Origin: Bedellia somnulentella
Taxonomy: Eukaryota > Arthropoda > Insecta > Lepidoptera > Bedelliidae
NCBI GenBank assembly: GCA_963576735.1
Contig: OY755177.1
Coordinates: 12,462,001-12,526,000, forward strand
DNA length: 64,000 bases
Direction: 5' to 3'
In this document: positions 10,740 to 20,160 of the stretch, piece by piece
How positions within the stretch are numbered: position 1 is the stretch's first letter
How the letters are laid out: every line of letters begins with the position of its first letter
Program-made: the position numbers and the translations under genes
The notes under the pieces: model-generated
Seen by the model: only the letters and a program-made list of their open reading frames with translations
Database searches by the model: none
Told to the model about the DNA's origin: nothing

Positions 10740-11228
10740 TTTAGTTGAGTGTGATGGATATCCAGCCTGTAGTCCAGTCAAAATAGACTAAATTATGATC
10801 CAAGTTTGCATTAATTCCCAACAAGCTGGATTTTTGTGTGAGCCTTAAATAGGTCATTACAAATGATATGTCAAAAGTCAAGAAGACAAGAAAAAGTGTA
10901 GGGATATTTTTTGTAGACAATTTTACGATCTACAAACTTTGTTCGAACCATTTTTCGATAACTCTCGTTGTTTCAGAGATATACGCAAAAAACGCAAATT
11001 TGTGACCTTCGACCTCGAATAAAAAACAACGCACAAGCGGGATCAATGGGGACTTTTGACATACATCATTTGTAATGAAGTATTCAAGGCCTACACAAAA
11101 ATTCAGCTTGTTGGGAATTAATGCAAACTGGAATGTCTATTTTGACTGGACTACTGACGCACATCGATCACCTAAAAACCTCGCAAAAGCATTAGTGCTA
11201 TTTTAAGTCATCACTATACAGCAACAGG
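10740..11228 (-). repeat. SINE-A copy A12, split by a foldback element
   Basis: GTTGAGTG and GATGGATATCCAGCC lie left of the foldback element. ACATCG, AAAACCTCGCAAAAGC and TAGTGCTATTTTAAGTCATC lie right of it. Together they read as one decayed minus-strand SINE-A. Confidence 0.65.
10769..11154. mobile_element. Foldback/MITE-like element with long terminal inverted repeats
   Basis: The terminal inverted repeats begin GTAGTCCAGTCAAAATAGAC on both ends. They stay similar for about 110 bp, including TTTGCATTAATTCCCAACAA, TTTTTGTGTRRGCCTT and CATTACAAATGAT. Total length is about 386 bp, with no coding capacity. The superfamily is not clear; a clean TSD was not identified. It sits inside the decayed SINE-A A12. 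Confidence 0.75.
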
Positions 11229-11263
11229 TATCTTATATTATGTATTGTCTTATAATTTTATAC

Positions 11264-11312
11264 CAGAAGTATTAGTACCGCTGCCAACCCCTTCGGGAAT
11301 ATACAGCGTGTT
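11264..11312 (+). repeat. SINE-B 3' fragment (B1)
   Basis: AGAAGTATTAGTACCGCTGC and CAACCCCTTCGGGAATATAC match the SINE-B 3' module with its CCCCTTCGGG hairpin. The 5' part is absent. Confidence 0.7.
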
Positions 11313-12804
11313 TAGGTAACGTTGCAGCAACCTTAGTATGCGAAACCGACTCGCACCTGGCCGGTTCATATTTTTTACCAAAAAGCTAATTGATAAACTT
11401 AAACGGCCTTGCTTCAATAAAATACTCTATTACTACCATTTCTCAGCATAAGCAACAATAGTTACAGAAAAAAATACAATTAAATATGTATCTACAAAAG
11501 TTATAAACTGAATTAAATTACTTTGCGATTAAATTAATATTTCATTGGTGCAGAGTAAATGAGTAATGTATTCAGCAGCATCAGTTAACTGCTGTGCTCA
11601 TTGCTCGTAAAATATTTTTCTAAGAGGCACGAATACATGTATTGAGTAAGGACTACACAATAAGGTACATATAAATAAAGTTGTATGAGCTAACATAGAC
11701 TTATTTAACCTATCACATTGCACGTCCACTTCCTATCATTATCTTTTAACCATGTTGTGTAATATGAATTGTAAGGTACGGGAGCAATATACCTCGAATA
11801 TTTGGTACCCTTTGCAAATAGATCAAAGCTGTCCACAAATTTATTTTTAGAAAAATTAAACTGTAAAGTGTTTTATAAAAATATTTCTGTACAACTCAAT
11901 CATTTCAGTTTCTGTTATTACCAAATTTATATTTATTTAATCTATGTCTCAAATATTTATATTTTTTTCTTTACTTTTATTCAGATTCTTCTGGATGAAG
12001 TATTAAAAATAATTTTGAGAAACACTTGAATAACTAATAAAATCAGTTCACGAAGTAGCCTTGAAAATTTAATTTGTAGTATTTAATATTCTTTACTTTT
12101 ATTATACAATTATTAAAATACAGGCAAATGTGCCATGCAAATGATGTAAAGCAATGCGTTTTATTTTACCCAGATTTGTTAACATTTAAATAAAACTTAT
12201 GAATTCTTTATATATTTTTAGAATCTAGTACAAATTTCATTTTCATAAAACAATCATATAGAATAGAATAGAAAAAAAATTAAATGCACATCAAAAAAGG
12301 AAACACATATACAAATTCAATAACAAAAGTACAATTGGCAGTCTTATCACTAAAAGCGATCTCTTCCAGACAAATTTTTAATGGAAAGATCAATAAATAA
12401 CAGTAATGTGAGGTAGATGTTCAACAATATGATGAATGACAAATTAATGCTTAAATCTAGAAAATCTATACAAACAATAAATAAATCCTTTAAAAAGTAC
12501 ATAACATTTTTAGGATTCTAAAGGCGTTTGAAAGCTAAAATACCTAGCGGTTTAATTTATTTCTAAAAGGTTAAATTGTTCAAACTTTATCACAATATAG
12601 ATACAAAAGTTCTACGAGATACCTTTGTATAACAAATGAGAAACAAAGTACCTGGAATCCGACTGGAATCAGTGAATTAAAAATCACTTAATCCCTGCTG
12701 AATAGTTTGGCGTATCGTACTGTATTCAACTTGGAATACTTTTGTTAGCTTCTGTTATAAGCTTAGTTCAGCAAATAGAATAGTTCTTTTTGAACAATTT
12801 CTAC
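11313..12804. other. AT-rich stretch, nothing recognised
   Basis: Only short open frames without domains; no repeat terminus recognised. Confidence 0.4.
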
Positions 12805-12893
12805 GTTGTACATACGATCCCGGCAAACCTACAGCGCTTTAATCAATCAATATTTTCATACATCCTCATTGTTTTTCAGAACTTCGGATGCGT
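12805..12893 (-). repeat. LINE-L 3' fragment, diverged
   Basis: GATCCCGGCAAACCT, ATCAATATTTTCATACATCC and AACTTCGGATGC match the minus strand of the LINE-L C-terminal coding end. The tail is missing. Confidence 0.6.
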
Positions 12894-13045
12894 GATTTTT
12901 TAGATTTTATTTATGTAATTGGTATGAATATTGGCTCTATAAATTAAAAACCTTGTAGACTTGGAGATATGCCAAAAATGTACAAAGATATGATTAATAA
13001 ACTCTGCCTACCCCTATATACAATAATAGCGGGATACATTTTAGG

Positions 13046-13402
13046 CTCCCGAGACAACGAGATAGCTCAAAGGGTAGAACACCGCCTTTCTTGCAGCTAG
13101 GCGTGGGTTCAAACCCCGGATCGGGATTAAACCAATTTGTCTTTTCTAAAGTCAAATGTGTATTTGATTTATCATGGTTGTTGGAGGGGAAGGAAAACAT
13201 CGTGTGGAAACTGACATGGCTAAATTGTACTTAGTCATGTGTATTTGTACAAAACGGTGATAGGCCTGCCTACTATAACGTGAGTATAATGCTCAAGAAA
13301 TCTGGGTACTCGGGACTGCAAATGACCACGTTATGTGATGTTTGGGAGTATTAATAACTCTACCTACCCCTTCGGGCATATATGCCGAGAACGTTTCAGT
13401 TT
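13046..13402 (+). repeat. SINE-B copy B2 with tRNA-like head
   Basis: An A-box-like GATAGCTCAAAGGGTAG and a B box GGTTCAAACCCC mark a tRNA-derived promoter at 13060-13120. The core (TTTATCATGGTTGTTG, AAAACATCGTGTGGAAAC) follows, then the 3' hairpin CCCCTTCGGGCATATATGCC. The (TTATG)n tail has decayed. Confidence 0.85.
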
Positions 13403-14792
13403 GATACACTTTTATATTTTTTTTTAATGTAACCGTTTCAAAATGTGTTTAAAAGATAAAACGAATTTAAGACCCAAATGTAAAATTAAATTTGCAAACA
13501 TAGATGATTAATCCTCCTAATTGTTATTCGTAAACCTATTACAATCTAATGGCATGAATACGTCTGTAATGAAATAGCACGCACACTTTATCTGCAAGTG
13601 GATTTATTTTTTACACTTGGGGCTGGCCGTGGCGTTATTTATTTAAGGGTCTTGTAAAATATGTTCTCGGCAATCATAAATTTTGTTCGTGGCGTTCCGT
13701 TTGTGTTTTGATACTTATTTCGGGTCGTTACTCTACTGTACATTTCTTAGACTAAGTAAAAGCTTAAGACCAGTCAGTCATAGGCAATATTTAAATGATG
13801 CCGATTTGAAAATGTTACATTATGTACATGCTTGGTTGCCAGTACATATAATTTGCCAACCTGTCCTAGATACACGAGATATTTATATCTATATTTAGAT
13901 AATAACAATAGAATCATTTTAGTTGTAAAATATAAAATTGTCAAAAACACAAAAAGAATAATGATTATTATATGATAAAGAAAAAAACATTTGTACATTA
14001 TATTCGTGTTGTATATAAGATAAAGCAACTTCTTTCAATAGCGAATCGTATCATTCTTTTACCATTTATACTTTTTGGCTTGTTCAGAGTTATATCAAAT
14101 TATAAACTAATATTCATTGAACCCAGCAGCATTTATTTTATCGATTTCTACAGTTTCAAAGTAAACAATGAAATAAATACATTTTAAACTTAACAGCTTT
14201 AATTTGTAAACGAACATAAACTACTCAACAAAGGGGCTACCAACGGACGTAACAAATATGCAGATTTCAGTTACAATTTAAGGAGTTTACACTCGAAACG
14301 TCACTAAGTTTATGTTAGGTACAACTTTAATGGATCTGGCAATCATTTGCACACTTACAGAAGCAATAAAGAGACGTTTTCCCCGTTTCGAAGTTACAAA
14401 GTTTATTTCACGATTCACAAAATACGATACAAGTATAGTTAAACGCTGTGTAAGAAGAGATTTACATTTATTTTTAATTGAATTACTTACTGATAAGTAA
14501 GCTTTAAGGAACTTTTAATTTATGACTAATATAAAGACTTTTTTGTGATCCTTTTCTATAAGTAATTTTATGGACTTTATTAAGAACAGACAGTGCACAT
14601 TATTAAGTGTCTTTACGTATTATTAGTTTGTTTTACTGAACAAAATGATATTAGTAACAATTTTTATTTGAAAACTTTGATAGACATTGTTGATTCATTA
14701 TATATTAAATTATTATTATCAAATCATTATTCATTATCATTGTTGATCTTGTATATCCGAAATAAAGTTTTTTTTTTTATTTTATTTTTTTT
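13403..14792. other. AT-rich stretch, nothing recognised
   Basis: Several short open frames (up to 84 codons) occur in low-complexity A/T sequence. None shows a domain or signal that would support a gene. Confidence 0.4.
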
Positions 14793-14805
14793 TATTATTA
14801 TTATT
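14793..14805. repeat. TAA microsatellite at the element's 3' junction
   Basis: TATTATTATTATT abuts the 3' end of the Dong-type element. A matching tract lies at its 5' end. Confidence 0.85.
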
Positions 14806-14825
14806 CGGAATACCTTTAGTTCCTC

Positions 14826-14874
14826 GCCTCTCCCATGGCCGAAACAGAAAATTAAAATTTTAAATGGGAGAGGC
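14826..14874 (-). promoter_or_regulatory. 3' UTR stem-loop of the Dong/R4-type element
   Basis: Perfect 11-bp inverted repeat: GCCTCTCCCAT (14826-14836) and ATGGGAGAGGC (14864-14874), 27-nt loop, about 20 nt from the 3' junction. A structured 3' end is where non-LTR RTs bind their own RNA. The role here is inferred. Confidence 0.75.
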
Positions 14875-14907
14875 GGTACTCCCCGACAAGAGCACAGTCG
14901 GTCGGGG

Positions 14908-16110
14908 TCAGGGAGTCAGGTTCAAGAACCGACGGACGATCCGAGCCATATCGAGCAGCACCGCTTTCTGCATTTGTGCTGGAACCGACACGCCACAGAA
15001 ATCCAACCGCCTCAAGTTGGTCGCGAGGCTGGTTGGAATTAACCCGTTCGCGGACAAAACAATTGGGATTATTTCTGTCGAAGTCACACCCCACATGTCG
15101 GTGATCTCGTGAGCCAGATCGAGATATTTCCGACGCTTCTCGGTGTCGGCTTTCACGAGACCCTCGTCATGAGGGATAGTGACATCCACTAGAAATACCC
15201 TCGACTGCGACCGATCCCATACCACGATATCAGGCTTATTCGCTAGAATAGTCCTGTCCGTGATAACGGATCGGTCCCAATAGATTTTGGCACGGTCATT
15301 TTCTAGGATTGGCTCCGGCAGATACTTGTAATACGGCAGCCTCTGTTGCAAGAGTCCGTATTTCAGAGCGAGCTCCTGATGCAGGATTTTGGCTGCTTGG
15401 TTGTGTCTGTGCAAGTACTCAGTGTTAGCAAGAGCCGAACAACCGGAAATAACATGCCTAAGTGACTCTCCGGGACGGCCACATGCTCGACAAACGTCTG
15501 TGGTACCGTCCTTTAGGATGTATCTCCGATAGTTCCGCGTCTTGATAACCTGGTCTTGTATTGCACAGACAAAACCTTCGGTTTCCCCAAAGAGGTCCCC
15601 GAAACGCAGCCAATGCAGGGAGGCTTTACGGTCCACGAAAGGTTCGTGAAGTACCTTGTAAAACCTCCCGTGCAGCTCCTTCTCTTTCCATACGGACTCC
15701 CGATCAGAGGTGCTAAGTACCTCCGGGGTTCGCCAATCCTGTGAGGCCAACGATAAGGGAGTCAGTCCTTTATCACTAGCGACCACCTCTCCCCGAATAC
15801 TATCATCCGTCATCGTCAAAAAATAGTTTCTGAGGTTGCATACCTCGCGGTTGTGCATGGTTTTGGCACTCAAGAGGCCTCGACCACCACACTTCCGCGG
15901 GATATACAATCTCATAACCGACGACCTCGGATGATGCATTCGATGAGAGGTCATCGTCGTGCGGACTCGTCTGTCCAGAGCGTCTAGTTCGGACTGAGTC
16001 CATCTGAGCACGCCAAACGTGTACATCAGTACAGGCATGACCCAGGAGTTAATGGCTCGGATTTTATTAACGCCTGACAAGTAGCTATTAAGCACACTTT
16101 TCAGGCGTTC
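14908..16110 (-). CDS. Dong/R4-type polyprotein, C-terminal half: zinc finger and restriction-like endonuclease
   Basis: 395 codons from the first ATG (16095), but the reading really continues from the upstream RT frame; the ATG is incidental. After the RT thumb (NKIRAINSWVMPVLMYTFG, residues 10-28) comes a CCHC finger, CRACGRPGESLRHVISGC (C202, C205, H214, C219). Next is the endonuclease core: KPDIVVWDR (287-295), then VFLVDVT with D304, then EKRRKYLDL (319-327). This matches the restriction-like endonuclease of R2/R4 elements, which nicks the target to prime reverse transcription. The stop is at 14908-14910. The join to the RT frame is broken by a one-base frameshift near 16109, so as it stands it would not be translated with the RT. 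Confidence 0.9.
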   Translation of the reverse strand, partial: ERLKSVLNSYLSGVNKIRAINSWVMPVLMYTFGVLRWTQSELDALDRRVRTTMTSHRMHHPRSSVMRLYIPRKCGGRGLLSAKTMHNREVCNLRNYFLTMTDDSIRGEVVASDKGLTPLSLASQDWRTPEVLSTSDRESVWKEKELHGRFYKVLHEPFVDRKASLHWLRFGDLFGETEGFVCAIQDQVIKTRNYRRYILKDGTTDVCRACGRPGESLRHVISGCSALANTEYLHRHNQAAKILHQELALKYGLLQQRLPYYKYLPEPILENDRAKIYWDRSVITDRTILANKPDIVVWDRSQSRVFLVDVTIPHDEGLVKADTEKRRKYLDLAHEITDMWGVTSTEIIPIVLSANGLIPTSLATNLRRLDFCGVSVPAQMQKAVLLDMARIVRRFLNLTP

Positions 16111-18509
16111 ACAAAACTCCTCGCAACACCCTGTTTCACGTCTGCCACCTTCACACCGATGGTTTGTGACATGCCCAGATACCGGTATGTTTCAGCCTCG
16201 GAGAGTGCCCTGAAATGATTGGTGCCGACATCGACACCATCAGAGTGCACGACATGCCCCTTCTCAACATGAATGACCGCACACTTATCGACCCCGAGCT
16301 CCATCTTGACGGAACCACTGAAATCATTAGTGATCGTCAGTAGCTCCGCCAATCTGTCAGCCGTGGGGGCGTAAAGCTTCAGGTCATCCATGTAAAGGAG
16401 ATGAGGCAAGCGTGGTCCGCCTCTCCGAAACTGAAAGCCTGTCCCCGAATTCTCCAAGAGTGTACTTAGAGGATTCAGGGCCAAGCAAAACCAAACTGGA
16501 CTCAGGCAATCGCCCTGGAAAATCCCTCGCCTTATATCAATTTGGTCATCCGCATCCGTCATCCGCTGACCGTCTAAACTCAGGATCGTTCTCCAGCACC
16601 CCATACATTGCCCGAGGAAGTGTCGAACTGCACTATCAATTTTGTACAGCTCGAGGACCCTCATGAGCCATGTATGAGGTACCGAATCGAACGCCTTCCT
16701 GTAGTCTATCCAGCCAGCGGAGAAGTTCCGACGGTTGCGTTTGACCAGTTGGCCTACGACCGCATCGATGAGGAGTAGCTCCTTGCTACCGCGACTACCG
16801 CCCCTACATCCGTTCTGAGCTCCAGATATCACATTGTTATCAACAATGTGTTGAGTAATCTTGGAGCTCAGAACGGATGTCAAGGTCTTGTAAATTGTAC
16901 AAAGACAAGTAATGGGGCGGTATTGTGATGGATCCGCGGTAGCATCGCTCTTTGGAGCTAAATGAGTGACCCCAGTAGTTAAGAAGTTCGGGAGCGTCCC
17001 ACTCTCGAGGGCGCTTTGGAACTGACGGGCGAGAGTAGCGTGACAGCGCGTGAACCCCTTCAACCAGTAATGGTGCAATCCGTCCGGCCCCGGACTTTTC
17101 CAGTTCGGAGCCTTACGGATCGCAGCCACCACATCCTCCTCGGATATGTTGACGGGGTTCATGGGCGCTATGGGCTCGCACGCTCCCTCGACCGCCTCGA
17201 ACCATCGGCCCTCTTCGTGATCAACAGGCAGCGACCAAAGCCCACGCCAAAAGGCAACTACATCGGCTTTTTCCGGTCGCTGACCTGTCGAAACCACATC
17301 GGGACGCTCCAAAGTTCTGTAGAACTTCTTCTGGTCACTCATGAAGAGACGATTCTGTTGGTACCTCTTTACCCTTTCAGAATATCGCCTAATTCGCTTA
17401 CCCCAAGCAGCGATCTTTTGCTTCAGATCATCGATGCGCTCCACCAGTCTACAGGCAAACTCCGGTGAGTTGTCAAAGACATTCTCACCAGGGAATGCCT
17501 CCCTGACGAAGCGCACCACCCTCGGCCTATTGTTGCCTGATCTGAAGCTGGTCAGTTTGCCGATGAGGACCCTGGCCCTTGTGATACGGCTTTCAATCCG
17601 CCTCATCCAGGCTGGTCTAGTTCTAGTCCTGGGACTAGTACTGCCAGCCTGGCGGGAGCCACCAGCTCTTGTTGGCGGCATCCTGACGCCGACAAATTGA
17701 CAAACTGTCATTGCGGCGCCAAAGAGAATTGAATCCGTATCCCAAAGGTCCATGCTGCTCTCTAAAAATGAGGGCAGCATGTTATTGACGGCCTCAACGA
17801 CATCCCGAACCTTGATGCTGAGAGGAACTCGGGGCAGCCTTGGCCTCCTTTCCAGAGGCACTTGGCGATATTCCAGGATCGTCTCTTCGAGTGCGCTCCT
17901 CACCAAATCCAAATCCAGGGAGACTGTTCCCCAATCGCTTTCCGCACCACCCACATCCGGCAGGTTAGCAATTGGCTCCCTCCGTACTTCCCGTTCACGG
18001 ACTGGAGGGAGAACCTGCAAAGGTGGCTCTTCGTCTAGCGGGGGAACAGCCTCGCGTCGCAATTGTTCGAGTTCGGTAGTGCTAAAAAGTTCTGAGCGCT
18101 GTATGTACCGAACTCGATCCGCCAGGTTTTGTTCTGTGACGGTCAAATTGGGCTCCAGCCGCAGAATTTCGCGGTACATTGCTGCCCGATAACCCGTCCG
18201 TCCAGTTCTTGAACCCGAGGCCCTAATATAGGCCCGCATGGCATTTCTATTCATTTCGACCGTCCATGCCATGCGGCGCCTTGTTCCACCAGCGGCGGGC
18301 ACCGACTGCTGGGACTGAGTTGCCCCCGTCCCAACCGATGCCAAGCCATCTGGTGGCTGAGGTGGTCGCGCAGACCGGCCAGGTGGTCGGGCCGGTCTGC
18401 GGCGGCTGGGGGACCGCATGCTGCCACGTCCAGCCCCAGCTCCAGACGTGCCCCTTCGATCACCCAAGGGAAGCGGCCCTATACGCTCATCATTATTACA
18501 GTCTGCCAT
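16101..18509 (-). CDS. Dong/R4-type polyprotein, N-terminal half with reverse transcriptase
   Basis: The open frame runs to 18545, but its first codon there is GTG, directly after an in-frame TAA. The first ATG is at 18507-18509, which I take as the start (about 802 codons). It begins with an Arg/Pro/Gly-rich stretch, then a conserved region (WTVEMNRNAMRAYIR to RYIQRSELF, about 94-154 counted from 18545) typical of R4-clade proteins. RT motifs follow: QYRPITCLCTIYKTL (541-555), GWIDYRKAFDS (611-621), GIFQGDCLSP (674-683) and LLYMDD (716-721). The frame ends prematurely at 16101 after a residue run that no longer matches; the expected continuation (ERLKSVLNSYLSGVNKI) is in another frame, consistent with loss of one G near 16109. 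The break could also be a sequencing or assembly error. Confidence 0.9.
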   Translation of the reverse strand: MADCNNDERIGPLPLGDRRGTSGAGAGRGSMRSPSRRRPARPPGRSARPPQPPDGLASVGTGATQSQQSVPAAGGTRRRMAWTVEMNRNAMRAYIRASGSRTGRTGYRAAMYREILRLEPNLTVTEQNLADRVRYIQRSELFSTTELEQLRREAVPPLDEEPPLQVLPPVREREVRREPIANLPDVGGAESDWGTVSLDLDLVRSALEETILEYRQVPLERRPRLPRVPLSIKVRDVVEAVNNMLPSFLESSMDLWDTDSILFGAAMTVCQFVGVRMPPTRAGGSRQAGSTSPRTRTRPAWMRRIESRITRARVLIGKLTSFRSGNNRPRVVRFVREAFPGENVFDNSPEFACRLVERIDDLKQKIAAWGKRIRRYSERVKRYQQNRLFMSDQKKFYRTLERPDVVSTGQRPEKADVVAFWRGLWSLPVDHEEGRWFEAVEGACEPIAPMNPVNISEEDVVAAIRKAPNWKSPGPDGLHHYWLKGFTRCHATLARQFQSALESGTLPNFLTTGVTHLAPKSDATADPSQYRPITCLCTIYKTLTSVLSSKITQHIVDNNVISGAQNGCRGGSRGSKELLLIDAVVGQLVKRNRRNFSAGWIDYRKAFDSVPHTWLMRVLELYKIDSAVRHFLGQCMGCWRTILSLDGQRMTDADDQIDIRRGIFQGDCLSPVWFCLALNPLSTLLENSGTGFQFRRGGPRLPHLLYMDDLKLYAPTADRLAELLTITNDFSGSVKMELGVDKCAVIHVEKGHVVHSDGVDVGTNHFRALSEAETYRYLGMSQTIGVKVADVKQGVARSFVNA
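16806..16880 (-). repeat. Perfect inverted repeat inside the RT coding sequence
   Basis: The 19-nt arm ACATCCGTTCTGAGCTCCA (16806-16824) is perfectly complementary to TGGAGCTCAGAACGGATGT (16862-16880). Between them, CACATTGTT (16830-16838) and AACAATGTG (16842-16850) form a second 9-bp stem with a 3-nt loop. The whole region stays in frame and encodes the segment around SSKITQHIVDNNVISGAQNG. Confidence 0.9.
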
Positions 18510-18528
18510 TATGATGAGCGAAGATTCA

Positions 18529-18673
18529 CCCGGGGTTTCACTCACTTACCCCGGGGAGACCGTTGTCACCCTATTCAGCGCTGGGACCAGTTTGTAGACA
18601 CGGTCAACACCTACAAACTCAAGCGCAGACTATTTGCAAAGCCGGAATGGCAAACATATCATCCTGCCATTCC
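18529..18673 (-). promoter_or_regulatory. Structured 5' leader of the Dong/R4-type element (three hairpins)
   Basis: Three perfect stems lie in the first ~180 bases of the element. GGAATGGCA/TGCCATTCC (18644-18652, 18665-18673) is 9 bp with a 12-nt loop. AGTTTGTAG/CTACAAACT (18589-18597, 18611-18619) is 9 bp. CCCGGGGT/ACCCCGGG (18529-18536, 18548-18555) is 8 bp and lies just before the first ATG. Related elements such as R2 use self-cleaving 5' RNA folds; whether this one does is not shown here. Confidence 0.7.
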
Positions 18674-18710
18674 AACAATGGGCGGTGGGGTCGTCACATC
18701 CCTACGCCTA

Positions 18711-18733
18711 TTTATTATTATTATTATTATTAT
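18711..18733. repeat. TAA microsatellite at the element's 5' junction
   Basis: TTTATTATTATTATTATTAT tract directly next to the element's 5' end. It is the presumed target sequence. Confidence 0.85.
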
Positions 18734-19146
18734 ATTGTTCTTCGTGTATTTCGTTATCAATCAAGGGAAGCTATAATTCATTACTTTGTTATCAATTGGA
18801 CCAAATGCCAATAAGAAATATTTTGCTGACATTGCAAATGAATAAATCCTAGTATCAAATCCAACAACAGACAACTAAAAACACAATCGAAACAAACTAA
18901 ATACATTGGAACGTGTTTTGGCAGCTGCTCGCAACAATTTGTATCTCTTTAACTCTGTTAACTTCGTACAACTAGGATCTACAATTTAATACTAAACAGT
19001 TTAGATTAATTGCACAAACTCACTGTGCAGTTTTACTTGTTAGTATTTCGAATTCGATTGATAGAAAAGACGAAGATAAGTTTTTACATAATGTCATCAT
19101 GAATATTGTATTTGAATAAATTACTATCACACTTTTTTAAATTTCT
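18734..19146. other. No recognised feature
   Basis: AT-rich, with no open frame or repeat terminus recognised. Confidence 0.4.
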
Positions 19147-19155
19147 TATTTCAGA

Positions 19156-19395
19156 TGTGCCGGCTTAGAATATCACTACCCCTTTCTACCCACGGGTGTC
19201 GTAAGAGGCGACTAAGGGTATTGGGGCTTTGTAATGGATTATTGGGCTATGCGGTTGGAGACCCATCACCAACAACCATAATTTTACGATCTTTTTACCA
19301 CTTAACTTCCAAAAGTGGCTGAGGAATTTCTAATTCCTTAGCTCTGGCTACCCCTTCTAGGGATTTATAGCCGTGAGTATATGTATGTATGTATG
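19156..19395 (+). repeat. SINE-A copy A13, second subtype
   Basis: Full length, flanked by a 9-bp TSD, TATTTCAGA, at 19147-19155 and 19396-19404. The head carries the CCCACGGGTGTCGTAAGAGG variant. Tail (TATG)n on the right. Confidence 0.9.
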
Positions 19396-19404
19396 TATTT
19401 CAGA

Positions 19405-20033
19405 ATAATTGTATTCATATAAAGTAAACGAAATTGGAAATATTTATTAACCAGATAATAGTCTAATTTGGATATAATTTTGGGCTATGTTTGTGTATAT
19501 TTGGTTATAAAGTGAAGTGCATATAACTATATAATATAATAAAACTATCTGATTAATATAGCTAAACTAAATAAACATAATTAACATTTAAATGATTTAA
19601 ATTTACTCGCAATGTACTTTTATTAACTATAATATTGAAATAGTCAATTAGTCATTCTGTTTTTAGTAATAGTAATTAATCATACATAAACCTTTTGATG
19701 TATTATTTTAATCAAACCTAATGGAGGCAATTTTGAACATTTGAGCACTAAAAGTTGGTATAAATGTGTGGTCTCATTTCACTTAACTCGGAAAGGTAAC
19801 TTGCAAACAGAACGTAAGCAATTTCTTACTTGAACTTTGAGTAAGCCAAGTTTCATGAACAACTGAATCTACACAAAACAAGTTTCAAGTTTGTTTATTC
19901 AGGTGTAATTAGGAAAGTCTTTTATTATGTTGATTAAACTTATACTTACCCGTATTTTGAATGAACCATTACATTACAAGGGTGAGAGATGGGATACAAA
20001 GCTTAATGTGATTTTAATAAGGGCCATTAAATA
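19405..20033. other. AT-rich stretch, nothing recognised
   Basis: No supportable gene or repeat terminus. Confidence 0.4.
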
Positions 20034-20160
20034 ACATACATACATACAAACATATTCTCACGCCATTAGTTCCCATTGGGGTAGGCAGAGACTATCGATC
20101 GCCACTTTGTACGATCCTGGCAAACCTCTCTGGCTTCGTTTACGTCCATCAATCTTTTAA
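20034..20160 (-). repeat. LINE-L 3' end with (TATG)n tail
   Basis: ACATACATACATACAAACAT, TTCTCACGCC, CCCATTGGGGTAGGCAGAGA and GATCGCCACTTTGTACGATC are the minus strand of the LINE-L terminus. The coding end reads DRTKWRSIVSAYP-like residues on the minus strand. Confidence 0.85.

Larger units (their letters stand above)
14806..18710 (-). mobile_element. Dong/R4-clade non-LTR retrotransposon, near full length, in a TAA repeat
   Basis: About 3.9 kb. On its own strand it has a 5' leader of about 200 bp, one long coding region broken by a single frameshift, and a 3' UTR of about 100 bp with no poly(A) tail. The protein order is an N-terminal conserved domain, an RT with YMDD, a CCHC finger and a restriction-like endonuclease. 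That architecture defines early-branching, site-specific non-LTR elements. Bombyx Dong and other R4 elements are known to insert into TAA repeats, and both junctions here are TAA tracts (14793-14805 and 18711-18733). The coding region is visibly more G/C-rich than its surroundings, in keeping with foreign or selfish origin. Only one disabling lesion was found, so the insertion looks young. Confidence 0.92.

Noticed and set aside
14312..14500. 62-codon open frame with a plausible ATG
   Set aside because: No domain, no splice context and no repeat relation; the length is within chance for this composition.
17016..18192. Several plus-strand frames of 119-150 codons
   Set aside because: Antisense shadows of the Dong/R4-type RT frame, produced by its higher G/C content.
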